Shown piece after piece: positions 1-5,209 of a stretch of DNA of 5,209 nt. Numbering within the stretch: position 1 is the stretch's first letter; the number at the start of each line of letters is the position of its first letter. A model generated the notes under the pieces. It had not been told where the DNA came from and searched no databases. It was given only the letters and a program-made list of their open reading frames with translations. The DNA comes from an uncultured Collinsella sp. (lineage in GTDB: Bacteria; Actinomycetota; Coriobacteriia; Coriobacteriales; Coriobacteriaceae), in contig CALINZ010000140.1 of the NCBI GenBank assembly GCA_938045085.1, positions 1 through 5,209 of the forward strand, written 5' to 3'. Both the position numbers and the translations under genes were made by a program.

Positions 1-924
1 ATCGGCAAAGATCATCAGCTGATGCCTGCGTGCAATCTCGACGATGCCCTCGAGCACCTCGCGCGGATAGACAGAACCCGTGGGGTTGTTGGGGTTGATG
101 ATGACGAGGGCTTTGGTCGCGCTCGTAATCTTGGACTCCATATCCTCCAGGTCGGGATACCAATCCGCCTGCTCATCACACAGATAATGTACGGGATGAC
201 CGCCAGCAAGGGTTGCGCACGCCGTCCAGAGCGGATAGTCGGGGCTGGGGATCAGAATCTCGTCGCCATTGTCGAGCAGCGCGTTCATCGAAAGCTGAAT
301 GAGCTCGGACACGCCGTTGCCCGTGTAGATATGCTCCATCTGAACGTTGGGCAGGCCTTTGATCTGCGAATACTGCATGATCGCCTTGCGCGCGGAGAAC
401 AGGCCACGCGAGTTGGAATAGCCTTCGCAGTCGGGCAGCTGCTGGCGCATGTCCTTGATGACCTCATCGGGCGTGCGGAAACCGAAGGGCGCCGGGTTGC
501 CGATATTGAGCTTGAGGATGCGCTCGCCCTCGTCCTCCATACGGGCGGCCTCGTCGACGACGGGACCGCGCACGTCATACAGGACGTTATCAAGCTTAGT
601 GGATTTAGAAAAAGTACGCATGGTGGTGCTCCTTGGAATTTGAGCTGAGGGATGGGGTTCGGGCTTGGAATCGTTGCGGGGTGATGATGCCTCGCCTTGA
701 TCGGCGTCACTGGCAAGCAGCCAGGTAACATCGACCTCCAAAATGCGGGCGAGTAGCTCTGCCACATCGCGCCGCGGGATCGTCTTGCCGCTCACATATT
801 GGCTCATCTGACTCTTGCCGAGTTTTTTGCCGAGCATCTCCGATGCGCGGATTACGTCCGACTGGCGAACGTCGCGATCGGACATAGTCTGTCGCAGGCG
901 ATCGCCAAACGTCTCTTGGGCCAC
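1..924 (-). CDS. alaA: HTH (XRE-type) / AlaA-like class I aminotransferase fusion, partial (3' end outside window)
   Basis: Starts at GTG 924-922, preceded by AAGGAGG (936-930) with a 5-nt gap; an in-frame TGA lies upstream at 981-979. 308 codons are present. Residues about 1-71 form a Cro/C1 helix-turn-helix: recognition-helix region SQMSQYVSGKTIP (38-50) and a closing VDVTWLL (64-70). Residues 72-101 are a polar, Pro/Ser-rich linker. From M102 the protein closely resembles E. coli AlaA (glutamate-pyruvate transaminase) as I remember it: LNIGNPAPFG (139-148), TGNGVSEL (201-208), PSPDYPLW (226-233), NPNNPTG (277-283, the Asn that contacts PLP) and IFAD ending at codon 308, whose Asp should bind the PLP ring nitrogen. 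The catalytic Lys lies beyond the edge. Family knowledge predicts a cytosolic alanine/glutamate-linked transaminase; substrate is inferred. It is not MocR, which carries a GntR-type winged helix. The same domain pair is, from memory, named in NCBI as bifunctional HTH/aminotransferase. Confidence 0.9.
   Translation of the reverse strand, partial: MAQETFGDRLRQTMSDRDVRQSDVIRASEMLGKKLGKSQMSQYVSGKTIPRRDVAELLARILEVDVTWLLASDADQGEASSPRNDSKPEPHPSAQIPRSTTMRTFSKSTKLDNVLYDVRGPVVDEAARMEDEGERILKLNIGNPAPFGFRTPDEVIKDMRQQLPDCEGYSNSRGLFSARKAIMQYSQIKGLPNVQMEHIYTGNGVSELIQLSMNALLDNGDEILIPSPDYPLWTACATLAGGHPVHYLCDEQADWYPDLEDMESKITSATKALVIINPNNPTGSVYPREVLEGIVEIARRHQLMIFAD
619..634 (-). promoter_or_regulatory. Internal in-frame ribosome binding site and ATG at the HTH/aminotransferase junction
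   Basis: AAGGAG (634-629) stands 7 nt before ATG 621-619, in the same frame as the GTG start at 924 and exactly 101 codons downstream. From this ATG the protein reads MRTFSKSTKLDNV, matching the normal N-terminus of stand-alone AlaA-type enzymes. Translation could therefore yield a free aminotransferase besides the fusion. Alternatively the site is a relic of two once-separate genes. Sequence alone cannot show whether it is used. Confidence 0.6.
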
Positions 925-951
925 TAGAACCTCCTTGCTGGCAAAGTTCAA

Positions 952-982
952 TTTATAGAACACGAATTGAACCAAGGTTCAA
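952..982 (-). promoter_or_regulatory. Candidate promoter of the HTH-aminotransferase gene
   Basis: Reading the minus strand, a TTGAAC -35-like hexamer (982-977) and a TATAAA -10-like hexamer (957-952) are separated by 19 nt, somewhat longer than the ideal 17. Transcription would start near 945, leaving a leader of about 20 nt that contains the AAGGAGG site. Both hexamers are embedded in the TTGAAC-containing repeats, so a protein bound there would block RNA polymerase. A second TTGAAC (1024-1019) with TATACT (998-993), 20-nt spacer, is an alternative. Confidence 0.4.
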
Positions 983-984
983 TT
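965..984. promoter_or_regulatory. Palindromic operator AATTGAACC-AA-GGTTCAATT
   Basis: Perfect 9-bp inverted repeat (965-973 and 976-984) around a 2-bp centre. Its half-site recurs as GTTCAATTTA at 946-955 and GTTCAATTT at 1019-1027, each without a good partner arm. The symmetry suits a dimeric helix-turn-helix protein. The nearest candidate is the Cro/C1-type domain encoded immediately downstream, so autoregulation is the simplest inference. Confidence 0.65.
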
Positions 985-1086
985 TAGGCAGCAGTATAAC
1001 GCGGCACCTCATTCGAAAGTTCAATTTCATAAGAAAATGCACCGGACTCTGAGATTTGCCCAAAGCGGACAATGACGCGCACACGT

Positions 1087-1944
1087 TTAGAGGTATTCGA
1101 GGAAACGGGCGGTAGCAAGCGAAACATCGGCCGTGCGATATATCGCGTTGATCTGCCGATGAGGACGTCCCTCGAGCGGGCGCACGGCGACATCGAACTG
1201 ACAGCGCCGCAAGATGAGCGCCGGAAGAATGCTCACGCCCAGGCCGTCCTCGACCATAGCCATAATCGCATAGTCATCCCAGGTCGACAGCTTAGAACGC
1301 ACCGCCAGGCCCGCGCGGCGAAACAGCGGCGTAATCTCGTCGTCGCTACCGCGTTCCAGCAGAATAAACTGCTCGTTTGCCAAATCGGCAAGGGAAACGA
1401 CCTCCGCGGTGGCAAGCGAGGAGTCCGCTGGCACCACGGCCATCAGCTCGTCTTGCACCAACGGCCGCGACGCCATGCCGGTGCCGCGTGGCTCGCGCGG
1501 GATAAAGCCCAGGTCGCAGCGGCCTTCCGCCACCCATTGCTCAATCTCTGAGTAATCACCCATCAGCAGCTCGTAATCGACATCCGGGTGATCGGCGCGA
1601 AACCGCGCGATCACCGGCGGCAACACATGGGTCGCCACACTCGAAAACGTACCGATACAGATCTTGCCACGCATGAGCCCTCGCATCTCGTCCACGCGTC
1701 GCTGCAGACGGCCAAACTCTTCGCATAACGCCTCGACCGCCGGCATGACCTGCCGCCCGTCGGCAGAAAGCACTACGCCCTCGCGGCTTCTATCGAGCAC
1801 TTTAAAGCCCCAGTCGGCCTCGAGATCGGCCACCATACGGCTCACGCCCGACTGCGAATAGCTTAGCCGCTCGGCGGCGCGCGTAAAACTGCCGGCGCGT
1901 ACGGTCTCGAGCAGCACCTGCATCTTTTGAATATTGGTCTCCAC
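1087..1944 (-). CDS. LysR-type transcriptional regulator
   Basis: 285 codons from GTG 1944-1942 to TAA 1089-1087, a normal length for the family. The N-terminal winged helix-turn-helix spans residues about 8-66: FTRAAERLSYSQSGVSRMVADLE (20-42; key residues AA, S30, S32, S35 and L41) followed by LDRSREGVVLSADG (50-63). A linker helix follows, then a periplasmic-binding-protein-like effector domain from about residue 94 (KICIGTFSSVATHVLPP), with DLGFIPRE and the DGLGVSILP motif typical of these domains. GTG 1944 is preferred because AGGTGGGG (1959-1952) lies 7 nt ahead; an in-frame ATG at 1965 lies inside a palindrome and lacks a ribosome binding site. It is divergent from the EamA transporter gene, its probable target. 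The effector is unknown. Confidence 0.92.
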   Translation of the reverse strand: METNIQKMQVLLETVRAGSFTRAAERLSYSQSGVSRMVADLEADWGFKVLDRSREGVVLSADGRQVMPAVEALCEEFGRLQRRVDEMRGLMRGKICIGTFSSVATHVLPPVIARFRADHPDVDYELLMGDYSEIEQWVAEGRCDLGFIPREPRGTGMASRPLVQDELMAVVPADSSLATAEVVSLADLANEQFILLERGSDDEITPLFRRAGLAVRSKLSTWDDYAIMAMVEDGLGVSILPALILRRCQFDVAVRPLEGRPHRQINAIYRTADVSLATARFLEYL

Positions 1945-1951
1945 GGCACGT

Positions 1952-1959
1952 CCCCACCT
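1952..1959 (-). promoter_or_regulatory. Ribosome binding site deciding the LysR start (GTG 1944)
   Basis: AGGTGGGG lies 7 nt upstream of GTG 1944-1942. From that GTG the protein begins METNIQKMQ, which puts the helix-turn-helix at the distance from the N-terminus usual for LysR proteins. The upstream ATG at 1965 would add seven unconserved-looking residues (MQRWGRA). Confidence 0.6.
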
Positions 1960-1961
1960 TT

Positions 1962-1980
1962 GCATGAGTTTTTCTCATGC
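1962..1980. promoter_or_regulatory. LysR-type box 1 (GCATGAG-N5-CTCATGC)
   Basis: Perfect 7-bp inverted repeat around five T residues (plus strand). The core ATGAG-N5-CTCAT fits the LysR consensus T-N11-A. It lies just downstream of the likely start point of the LysR transcript (TATAAT at 1995-1990, minus strand), a position suited to autorepression. Confidence 0.65.
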
Positions 1981-1989
1981 TATCCATGC

Positions 1990-1995
1990 ATTATA
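1990..1995 (-). promoter_or_regulatory. -10 element of the LysR gene promoter
   Basis: Consensus TATAAT on the minus strand. No good -35 hexamer is found 16-18 nt upstream, so the promoter may rely on an activator or on the -10 alone. Transcription would start near 1983, giving a leader of about 39 nt to GTG 1944. The same AT-rich patch reads TATATT on the plus strand and could serve the transporter gene, but no -35 partner is evident there either. Confidence 0.4.
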
Positions 1996-2016
1996 TTCGC
2001 TTTTCTTCTAAAGCCA

Positions 2017-2033
2017 GTTCACCCATAGTGAAC
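2017..2033. promoter_or_regulatory. LysR-type box 2 (GTTCAC-N5-GTGAAC)
   Basis: Perfect 6-bp inverted repeat around CCATA; its 15-bp core TTCAC-N5-GTGAA again fits T-N11-A. Its centre is 54 bp (about five helical turns) from that of box 1. It sits 30 bp ahead of the transporter's ATG and at the -35/-45 region of the LysR promoter. The arms differ from box 1, so one of the two may be the main recognition site. Confidence 0.55.
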
Positions 2034-2062
2034 ATGCTCGGATATAGAGGGGATGTCAGCGC

Positions 2063-2974
2063 ATGAACAACGGACTGTTTACGTACTTAGCAGCATTGCT
2101 ATTGTTTGGCTCCAACGGCATCATCGCCGCCGCCATCGCGCTGCCGAGCTCCGATATCGTACTACTACGCACGTTTTTGGGCGCCCTCTCGCTTGTCACT
2201 ATCCTTGCCATCACCCAACGCCATAAACTGCAGGCGCCATCTCGTCCCCGCGAAGCCGCAGCACTCCTTCTGTCGGGAGCCGCGCTGGGTGCCAGCTGGA
2301 TTTTTCTGTTCCGTGCCTACCAGACGATCGGCGTCGGCGTATCCTCGCTACTGTACTACTGTGGCCCCATCATTGTCATGGCGCTCTCCCCACTCATCTT
2401 TGGTGAAAAACTGACCGGCGGCAAAATCGCCGGGTTTATCGCCGTCGCCTGCGGTGCTTTTCTCATTGCAGCACAAGGTCTAGGCGGCAATATGCCCATT
2501 GCGGGCATCGTCTGTGGAATCGTCTCAGCCTTCTGCTATGCATTGATGGTCATCGCCAGCAAGGGTGCGCCGCATATCGAGGGCCTCGAGAACTCCGCGC
2601 TCCAGGTGAGCGCCGCCTTTGTGACCGCACTGGTCCTCACGCTCATCACGCAGGGCGCTCCCTCGTTCCTGTCCGCCGGCGTCGCCGCCAGTATTGATTG
2701 GCGCGCCGTCGCTATGCTCGGCGTCGTCAACACCGGCATTGGTTGCCTGCTCTACTTTAGCGCCGTCGCTAAGCTGCCCGTCCAGACCGTCGCCGTCGTC
2801 GGCTACCTCGAGCCGCTTTCGGCCGTCGTGTTCTCGGCCGTCCTTTTGGGCGAAGCCATAACACCGGTCCGCCTGATGGGTGCCGCGCTTATCATCGGCG
2901 GCGCGATTTTTTGCGAACTCGCCGGCAAACGCGCAAACGCCAAGGCTGGCATCGCCCAGACAGCACGTGCTTAA
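2063..2974 (+). CDS. EamA-family (drug/metabolite transporter superfamily) inner-membrane transporter
   Basis: 303 codons, usual length for ten-helix DMT proteins, with two EamA repeats. Hydrophobic segments at about 6-26, 31-51, 65-82, 92-113, 121-138, 145-166, 178-197, 214-234, 241-263 and 267-287. Each repeat ends with the family pattern: LLYYCGPIIVMALSPLIFGE (96-115) then a KIAGFIAVACGAFLI helix, and GYLEPLSAVVFSAVLLGE (247-264) then LMGAALIIGGAIF. The short cytosolic tail is basic and Ala-rich. ATG 2063 is the first possible start because an in-frame TAG lies at 2045-2047; GAGGGG (2047-2052) lies 10 nt ahead. EamA proteins usually export metabolites or amino acids; this substrate is unknown. 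Divergence from the LysR gene with two T-N11-A boxes between suggests inducer-dependent control. Confidence 0.92.
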   Translation: MNNGLFTYLAALLLFGSNGIIAAAIALPSSDIVLLRTFLGALSLVTILAITQRHKLQAPSRPREAAALLLSGAALGASWIFLFRAYQTIGVGVSSLLYYCGPIIVMALSPLIFGEKLTGGKIAGFIAVACGAFLIAAQGLGGNMPIAGIVCGIVSAFCYALMVIASKGAPHIEGLENSALQVSAAFVTALVLTLITQGAPSFLSAGVAASIDWRAVAMLGVVNTGIGCLLYFSAVAKLPVQTVAVVGYLEPLSAVVFSAVLLGEAITPVRLMGAALIIGGAIFCELAGKRANAKAGIAQTARA

Positions 2975-3008
2975 AAGCCCCTGCTTTGAAATGCTACCTA
3001 CGTACATA

Positions 3009-3040
3009 AATAATCCCCAGCTGGGGATTATTGTCTAAAA
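3009..3040 (+). terminator. Probable rho-independent terminator after the EamA gene
   Basis: A perfect 24-bp palindrome (3009-3032) folds as a 10-bp stem, AATAATCCCC paired with GGGGATTATT, around an AGCT loop. It lies 34 bp after the transporter stop codon. The downstream side is AT-rich (ATTATTGTCTAAAA) but lacks a clean T run, so termination may be partial. Being symmetric it could also be a protein-binding site. Confidence 0.6.
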
Positions 3041-3070
3041 TAACCTGATGTGCCAAACTGCTCTTGTATG

Positions 3071-3076
3071 TATAAA
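3071..3076 (+). promoter_or_regulatory. Possible -10 element for the kup gene
   Basis: TATAAA stands about 57 bp before the GTG start, downstream of the presumed terminator. There is no recognisable -35 hexamer at the right distance. It would place the transcription start near 3083, just ahead of the inverted repeat at 3090-3110. Confidence 0.25.
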
Positions 3077-3089
3077 GACGGCATAAAGA

Positions 3090-3110
3090 TTATCTGTCCT
3101 AGACAGATAA
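3090..3110. promoter_or_regulatory. Inverted repeat TTATCTGTC-CTA-GACAGATAA ahead of kup
   Basis: Perfect 9-bp arms around a 3-bp centre, ending 22 bp before the GTG start. It is either an operator for a dimeric regulator near the kup promoter or a leader-RNA hairpin close to the ribosome binding site. It has no following U tract, so it is not a standard terminator. No regulator is identified in the window for it. Confidence 0.55.
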
Positions 3111-3132
3111 CCGGATGTCTAAGGGAGTCCAC

Positions 3133-5209
3133 GTGGCACACAACAAACTGGAGGCAAGCCCCCAAGACCAGCGTGGTCAAGGCGGGCACGGAGCCATCCC
3201 CCTCTCCGCTGGCATGCTGCTTGTAACGCTCGGCGTCGTCTATGGCGACATCGGCACGAGCCCCATGTACACCATGAAATCAATCGTCGCCAACAACGGC
3301 GGCATCGGTACCGTCAGCGAGGACATGATCCTGGGCGCGCTTTCGCTCGTCATCTGGACCATGACACTCGTGACCACGGTCAAGTACGTGGTAATCGCCA
3401 TGAAGGCCGACAACCACAACGAAGGCGGCATCTTCGCCCTGTTTAGCCTGGTGCGAAAAGTGGCACCATGGCTGATCCTACCTGCCATGATCGGCGGCGC
3501 GGCGCTGCTCGCCGACGGCATCCTCACCCCCGCGGTCACGGTCACCACAGCCATCGAGGGCCTGCGTACCATCGAGTGGGGCCACGCGCTGTTGGGTGAC
3601 GGCCAGACCAATGTAATCATCATCACCATCATCATTATCTGCGGCCTGTTTGCCATGCAACGCGCCGGTACCTCGTCGATCGGCAAGCTGTTCGGCCCGC
3701 TCATGACGCTGTGGTTCCTGTTCTTGGCTGGCGCCGGTCTGTTCAACATGCTCGGCAACCCGTCCATCCTGCGCGCGCTCAACCCCATCCGCGGCATCAT
3801 GTTCCTGTTCTCGCCCATCAACCACTCGGGCATCATGGTGCTCGGCTTTGTCTTTCTGTCGACAACCGGTGCCGAGGCGCTCTACTCGGACATGGGCCAC
3901 GTGGGCAAGGCAAACATCTATGCATCCTGGCCGTTTGTTAAAGCGGCCCTCATCCTCAACTATCTGGGTCAAGGCGCTTGGCTGCTCGCCAATAACTCCA
4001 ACCCCCAGATGCTCGCAATGGATATCGTCAACCCGTTCTATATGATGCTCCCCGAGCCCCTGCGCCCCTTTGCCATCGTGCTTTCGGCCGTGGCGGCCAT
4101 CATCGCCTCGCAGGCGCTCATCACCGGCTCGTTCTCGCTGGTATCCGAGGCAACGCGCCTCAACCTTATGCCGCACCTGCGCATCCACTACCCCAGCGAC
4201 ACCAAGGGCCAGCTCTATATTCCGCTCGTCAACAACATCATGTGGGTCGGCTGCATCTTCATCGTGCTGCTATTCCAAAACTCTGAGCGCATGGAAAGCG
4301 CCTATGGCCTCGCCATCACCGTGACCATGCTCATGACCACCACACTGCTGACGAGCTATATCGCCGGCATCCTCAAGCACAAGCTGGGCGCCTGCGTCTT
4401 CGCCCTGCTCTTTGGTGCCATTGAGCTGTGCTTCTTCGCTTCGTGCCTCACCATGTTCTTTGACGGCGGCTACGTCATGATCTTCCTGGCCGCGCTGCTG
4501 TTTGGCCTTATGTACGTGTGGCGCCGCGGCACCGCCATCGAGCGCACGCAGACGATCCTGCTGCCCGTCTCCAAGTACATTGACCAGCTCGGCCGCCTGC
4601 GCAACGACGAGACCTACCCCGTGCTCGCCGACAATCTGGTGTTCCTTACCAACAGTCCCGACCCGCTCACGCTCGACCGCGACGTGCTCTACTCCATCTT
4701 GGACAAGCACCCCAAGCGTGCCAAGGCATATTGGTTCATCAACGTACACGTTACCGACGAGCCCTATACGCACGAGTATTCCGTTGAGACCTTTGGCACA
4801 GACTTCCTGTTCCGCGTGCGCTTGGACCTGGGTTTTAAGGTCAACCAGCGCATCAACGCCTACCTGCGCCAGATCGTTGGCGACCTGATGGCCTCGGGAG
4901 AGCTGCCACCGCAGCACCACACCTACTCCATCTACGAGACGCGCGGCAACGTGGGCGACTTCCGTTTTTGCATGCTGCGCAAGATGCTCGCCCCCGAAAC
5001 GGACATCAACCGCAACGACCATCGCGTCATGGCCATCAAGTACGCCGTCCGCCGCGCCTGCGGAAGCCCGGCACGTTGGTATGGTCTCGAGAACTCGGCC
5101 ATCATCATCGAGTACGTGCCACTGTTTGCCCGCATGCGCCCGGCCGTTAAGCTCGTGCGCACCCAGGTGCCGCTCGAGGTTCAGATCGAAGAGGCCGAGG
5201 AAATGGAAG
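3133..5209 (+). CDS. kup: Kup-family potassium transporter, partial (3' end outside window)
   Basis: 692 codons are present and the frame is open at the window end, already longer than the 622-residue E. coli Kup. It takes up K+, probably with protons, at the cytoplasmic membrane. Hallmarks: LGVVYGDIGTSPMYT (33-47), DNHNEGGIFAL (93-103), LLADGILTPAVTV (125-137), TTGAEALYSDMGHVGK (244-259), SQALITGSFSLVSEATRLN (about 327-345) and KGQLYIPLVN. About twelve hydrophobic helices lie between residues 24 and 463; a cytosolic domain follows to the edge, ending in an acidic stretch (EVQIEEAEEME). GTG 3133 has AAGGGAG (3121-3127) 5 nt ahead. An in-frame ATG at 3115 would add six residues but lacks a convincing ribosome binding site. 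It follows the EamA gene on the same strand but is separated by a likely terminator and its own leader, so it is probably a separate unit. Confidence 0.96.
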   Translation, partial: MAHNKLEASPQDQRGQGGHGAIPLSAGMLLVTLGVVYGDIGTSPMYTMKSIVANNGGIGTVSEDMILGALSLVIWTMTLVTTVKYVVIAMKADNHNEGGIFALFSLVRKVAPWLILPAMIGGAALLADGILTPAVTVTTAIEGLRTIEWGHALLGDGQTNVIIITIIIICGLFAMQRAGTSSIGKLFGPLMTLWFLFLAGAGLFNMLGNPSILRALNPIRGIMFLFSPINHSGIMVLGFVFLSTTGAEALYSDMGHVGKANIYASWPFVKAALILNYLGQGAWLLANNSNPQMLAMDIVNPFYMMLPEPLRPFAIVLSAVAAIIASQALITGSFSLVSEATRLNLMPHLRIHYPSDTKGQLYIPLVNNIMWVGCIFIVLLFQNSERMESAYGLAITVTMLMTTTLLTSYIAGILKHKLGACVFALLFGAIELCFFASCLTMFFDGGYVMIFLAALLFGLMYVWRRGTAIERTQTILLPVSKYIDQLGRLRNDETYPVLADNLVFLTNSPDPLTLDRDVLYSILDKHPKRAKAYWFINVHVTDEPYTHEYSVETFGTDFLFRVRLDLGFKVNQRINAYLRQIVGDLMASGELPPQHHTYSIYETRGNVGDFRFCMLRKMLAPETDINRNDHRVMAIKYAVRRACGSPARWYGLENSAIIIEYVPLFARMRPAVKLVRTQVPLEVQIEEAEEME

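Larger units (their letters stand above)
946..1027. repeat. Three direct copies of GTTCAATTT upstream of the fusion gene
   Basis: Same-orientation copies begin at 946, 977 and 1019; the middle one is the right arm of the perfect palindrome. Their spacings, 31 and 42 bp, are close to three and four DNA turns, so all would face the same side of the helix. Most of this 162-bp non-coding gap (925-1086) is explained by the array. I see no clear terminator for the LysR gene in it, so read-through from that gene into the fusion gene is possible. Confidence 0.6.

Noticed and set aside
22..648. Plus-strand open frame of 208 codons opposite the aminotransferase
   Set aside because: It is the antisense of a clearly homologous aminotransferase frame; no recognisable domain, and long antisense frames are expected at this GC content.
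1..924. MocR/PdxR-type regulator
   Set aside because: Those proteins carry a GntR-type winged helix; the N-terminal domain here follows the Cro/C1 pattern (SQMSQYVSGKTIP, VDVTWLL) and the aminotransferase half is AlaA-like.
1072..1551. Plus-strand open frame of 159 codons opposite the LysR gene
   Set aside because: Antisense to the LysR effector domain; no recognisable protein features.
1945..1965. Upstream ATG (1965) as the LysR start
   Set aside because: It has no ribosome binding site and lies within the palindrome that looks like a LysR box; GTG 1944 has AGGTGGGG at good distance.
2525..3007. Minus-strand open frame of 160 codons over the end of the transporter gene
   Set aside because: Shadow of the EamA coding frame: composition is biased to Asp, Gly and Gln with no domain, and it runs through the transporter's conserved second repeat.
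2975..3132. c-di-AMP (ydaO) riboswitch upstream of kup
   Set aside because: The region is short and I see none of the conserved GGGGA- and GGAACCC-like segments; only two simple inverted repeats are present.
3240..5022. Long minus-strand open frames (3240-3836, 3478-4188, 4270-5022) opposite kup
   Set aside because: Their translations are low-complexity (rich in His, Asp, Gln, Arg or Met) with no known motif, while the plus strand carries unbroken Kup motifs across the same span.

Overview
The window is about 60% GC by eye and holds four genes in two divergent pairs, with no RNA genes, IS elements or CRISPR. The best guess for the host is a high-GC Gram-positive gut actinobacterium of the Coriobacteriia (Collinsella-like). 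The reasons are strong AGGAGG-type ribosome binding sites, frequent GTG starts, a Gram-positive style Kup and an HTH-aminotransferase fusion. This is inferred from gene character only and is not proven.

Left part, minus strand (1-924): the first 308 codons of a protein in which a Cro/C1-type helix-turn-helix domain is joined in frame to an AlaA-like class I aminotransferase. The window edge cuts it at the PLP-binding aspartate. A second, well-formed ribosome binding site and ATG sit exactly at the domain junction (start at 621), so the locus may also make a free aminotransferase. Its upstream region (925-1086) carries a 9-bp-arm palindrome and two further copies of GTTCAATTT overlapping the likely promoter, which looks like an autoregulatory operator.

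Middle (1087-2974): a LysR-type regulator on the minus strand and a ten-helix EamA/DMT-family transporter on the plus strand, divergently transcribed from a 118-bp intergenic region. That region holds two inverted repeats matching the LysR T-N11-A box. This is the classic arrangement of a LysR regulator controlling its neighbouring exporter and itself. The substrate cannot be read from sequence.

Right part (2975-5209, plus strand): a 24-bp perfect palindrome that is a probable terminator after the transporter gene, then a second inverted repeat (3090-3110) in the leader of a Kup-type potassium transporter. The Kup gene runs off the right edge after 692 codons.

The most interesting items are the HTH-aminotransferase fusion with its internal start, and the operator array in front of it. 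Together they suggest a metabolic enzyme tied to its own transcription factor.
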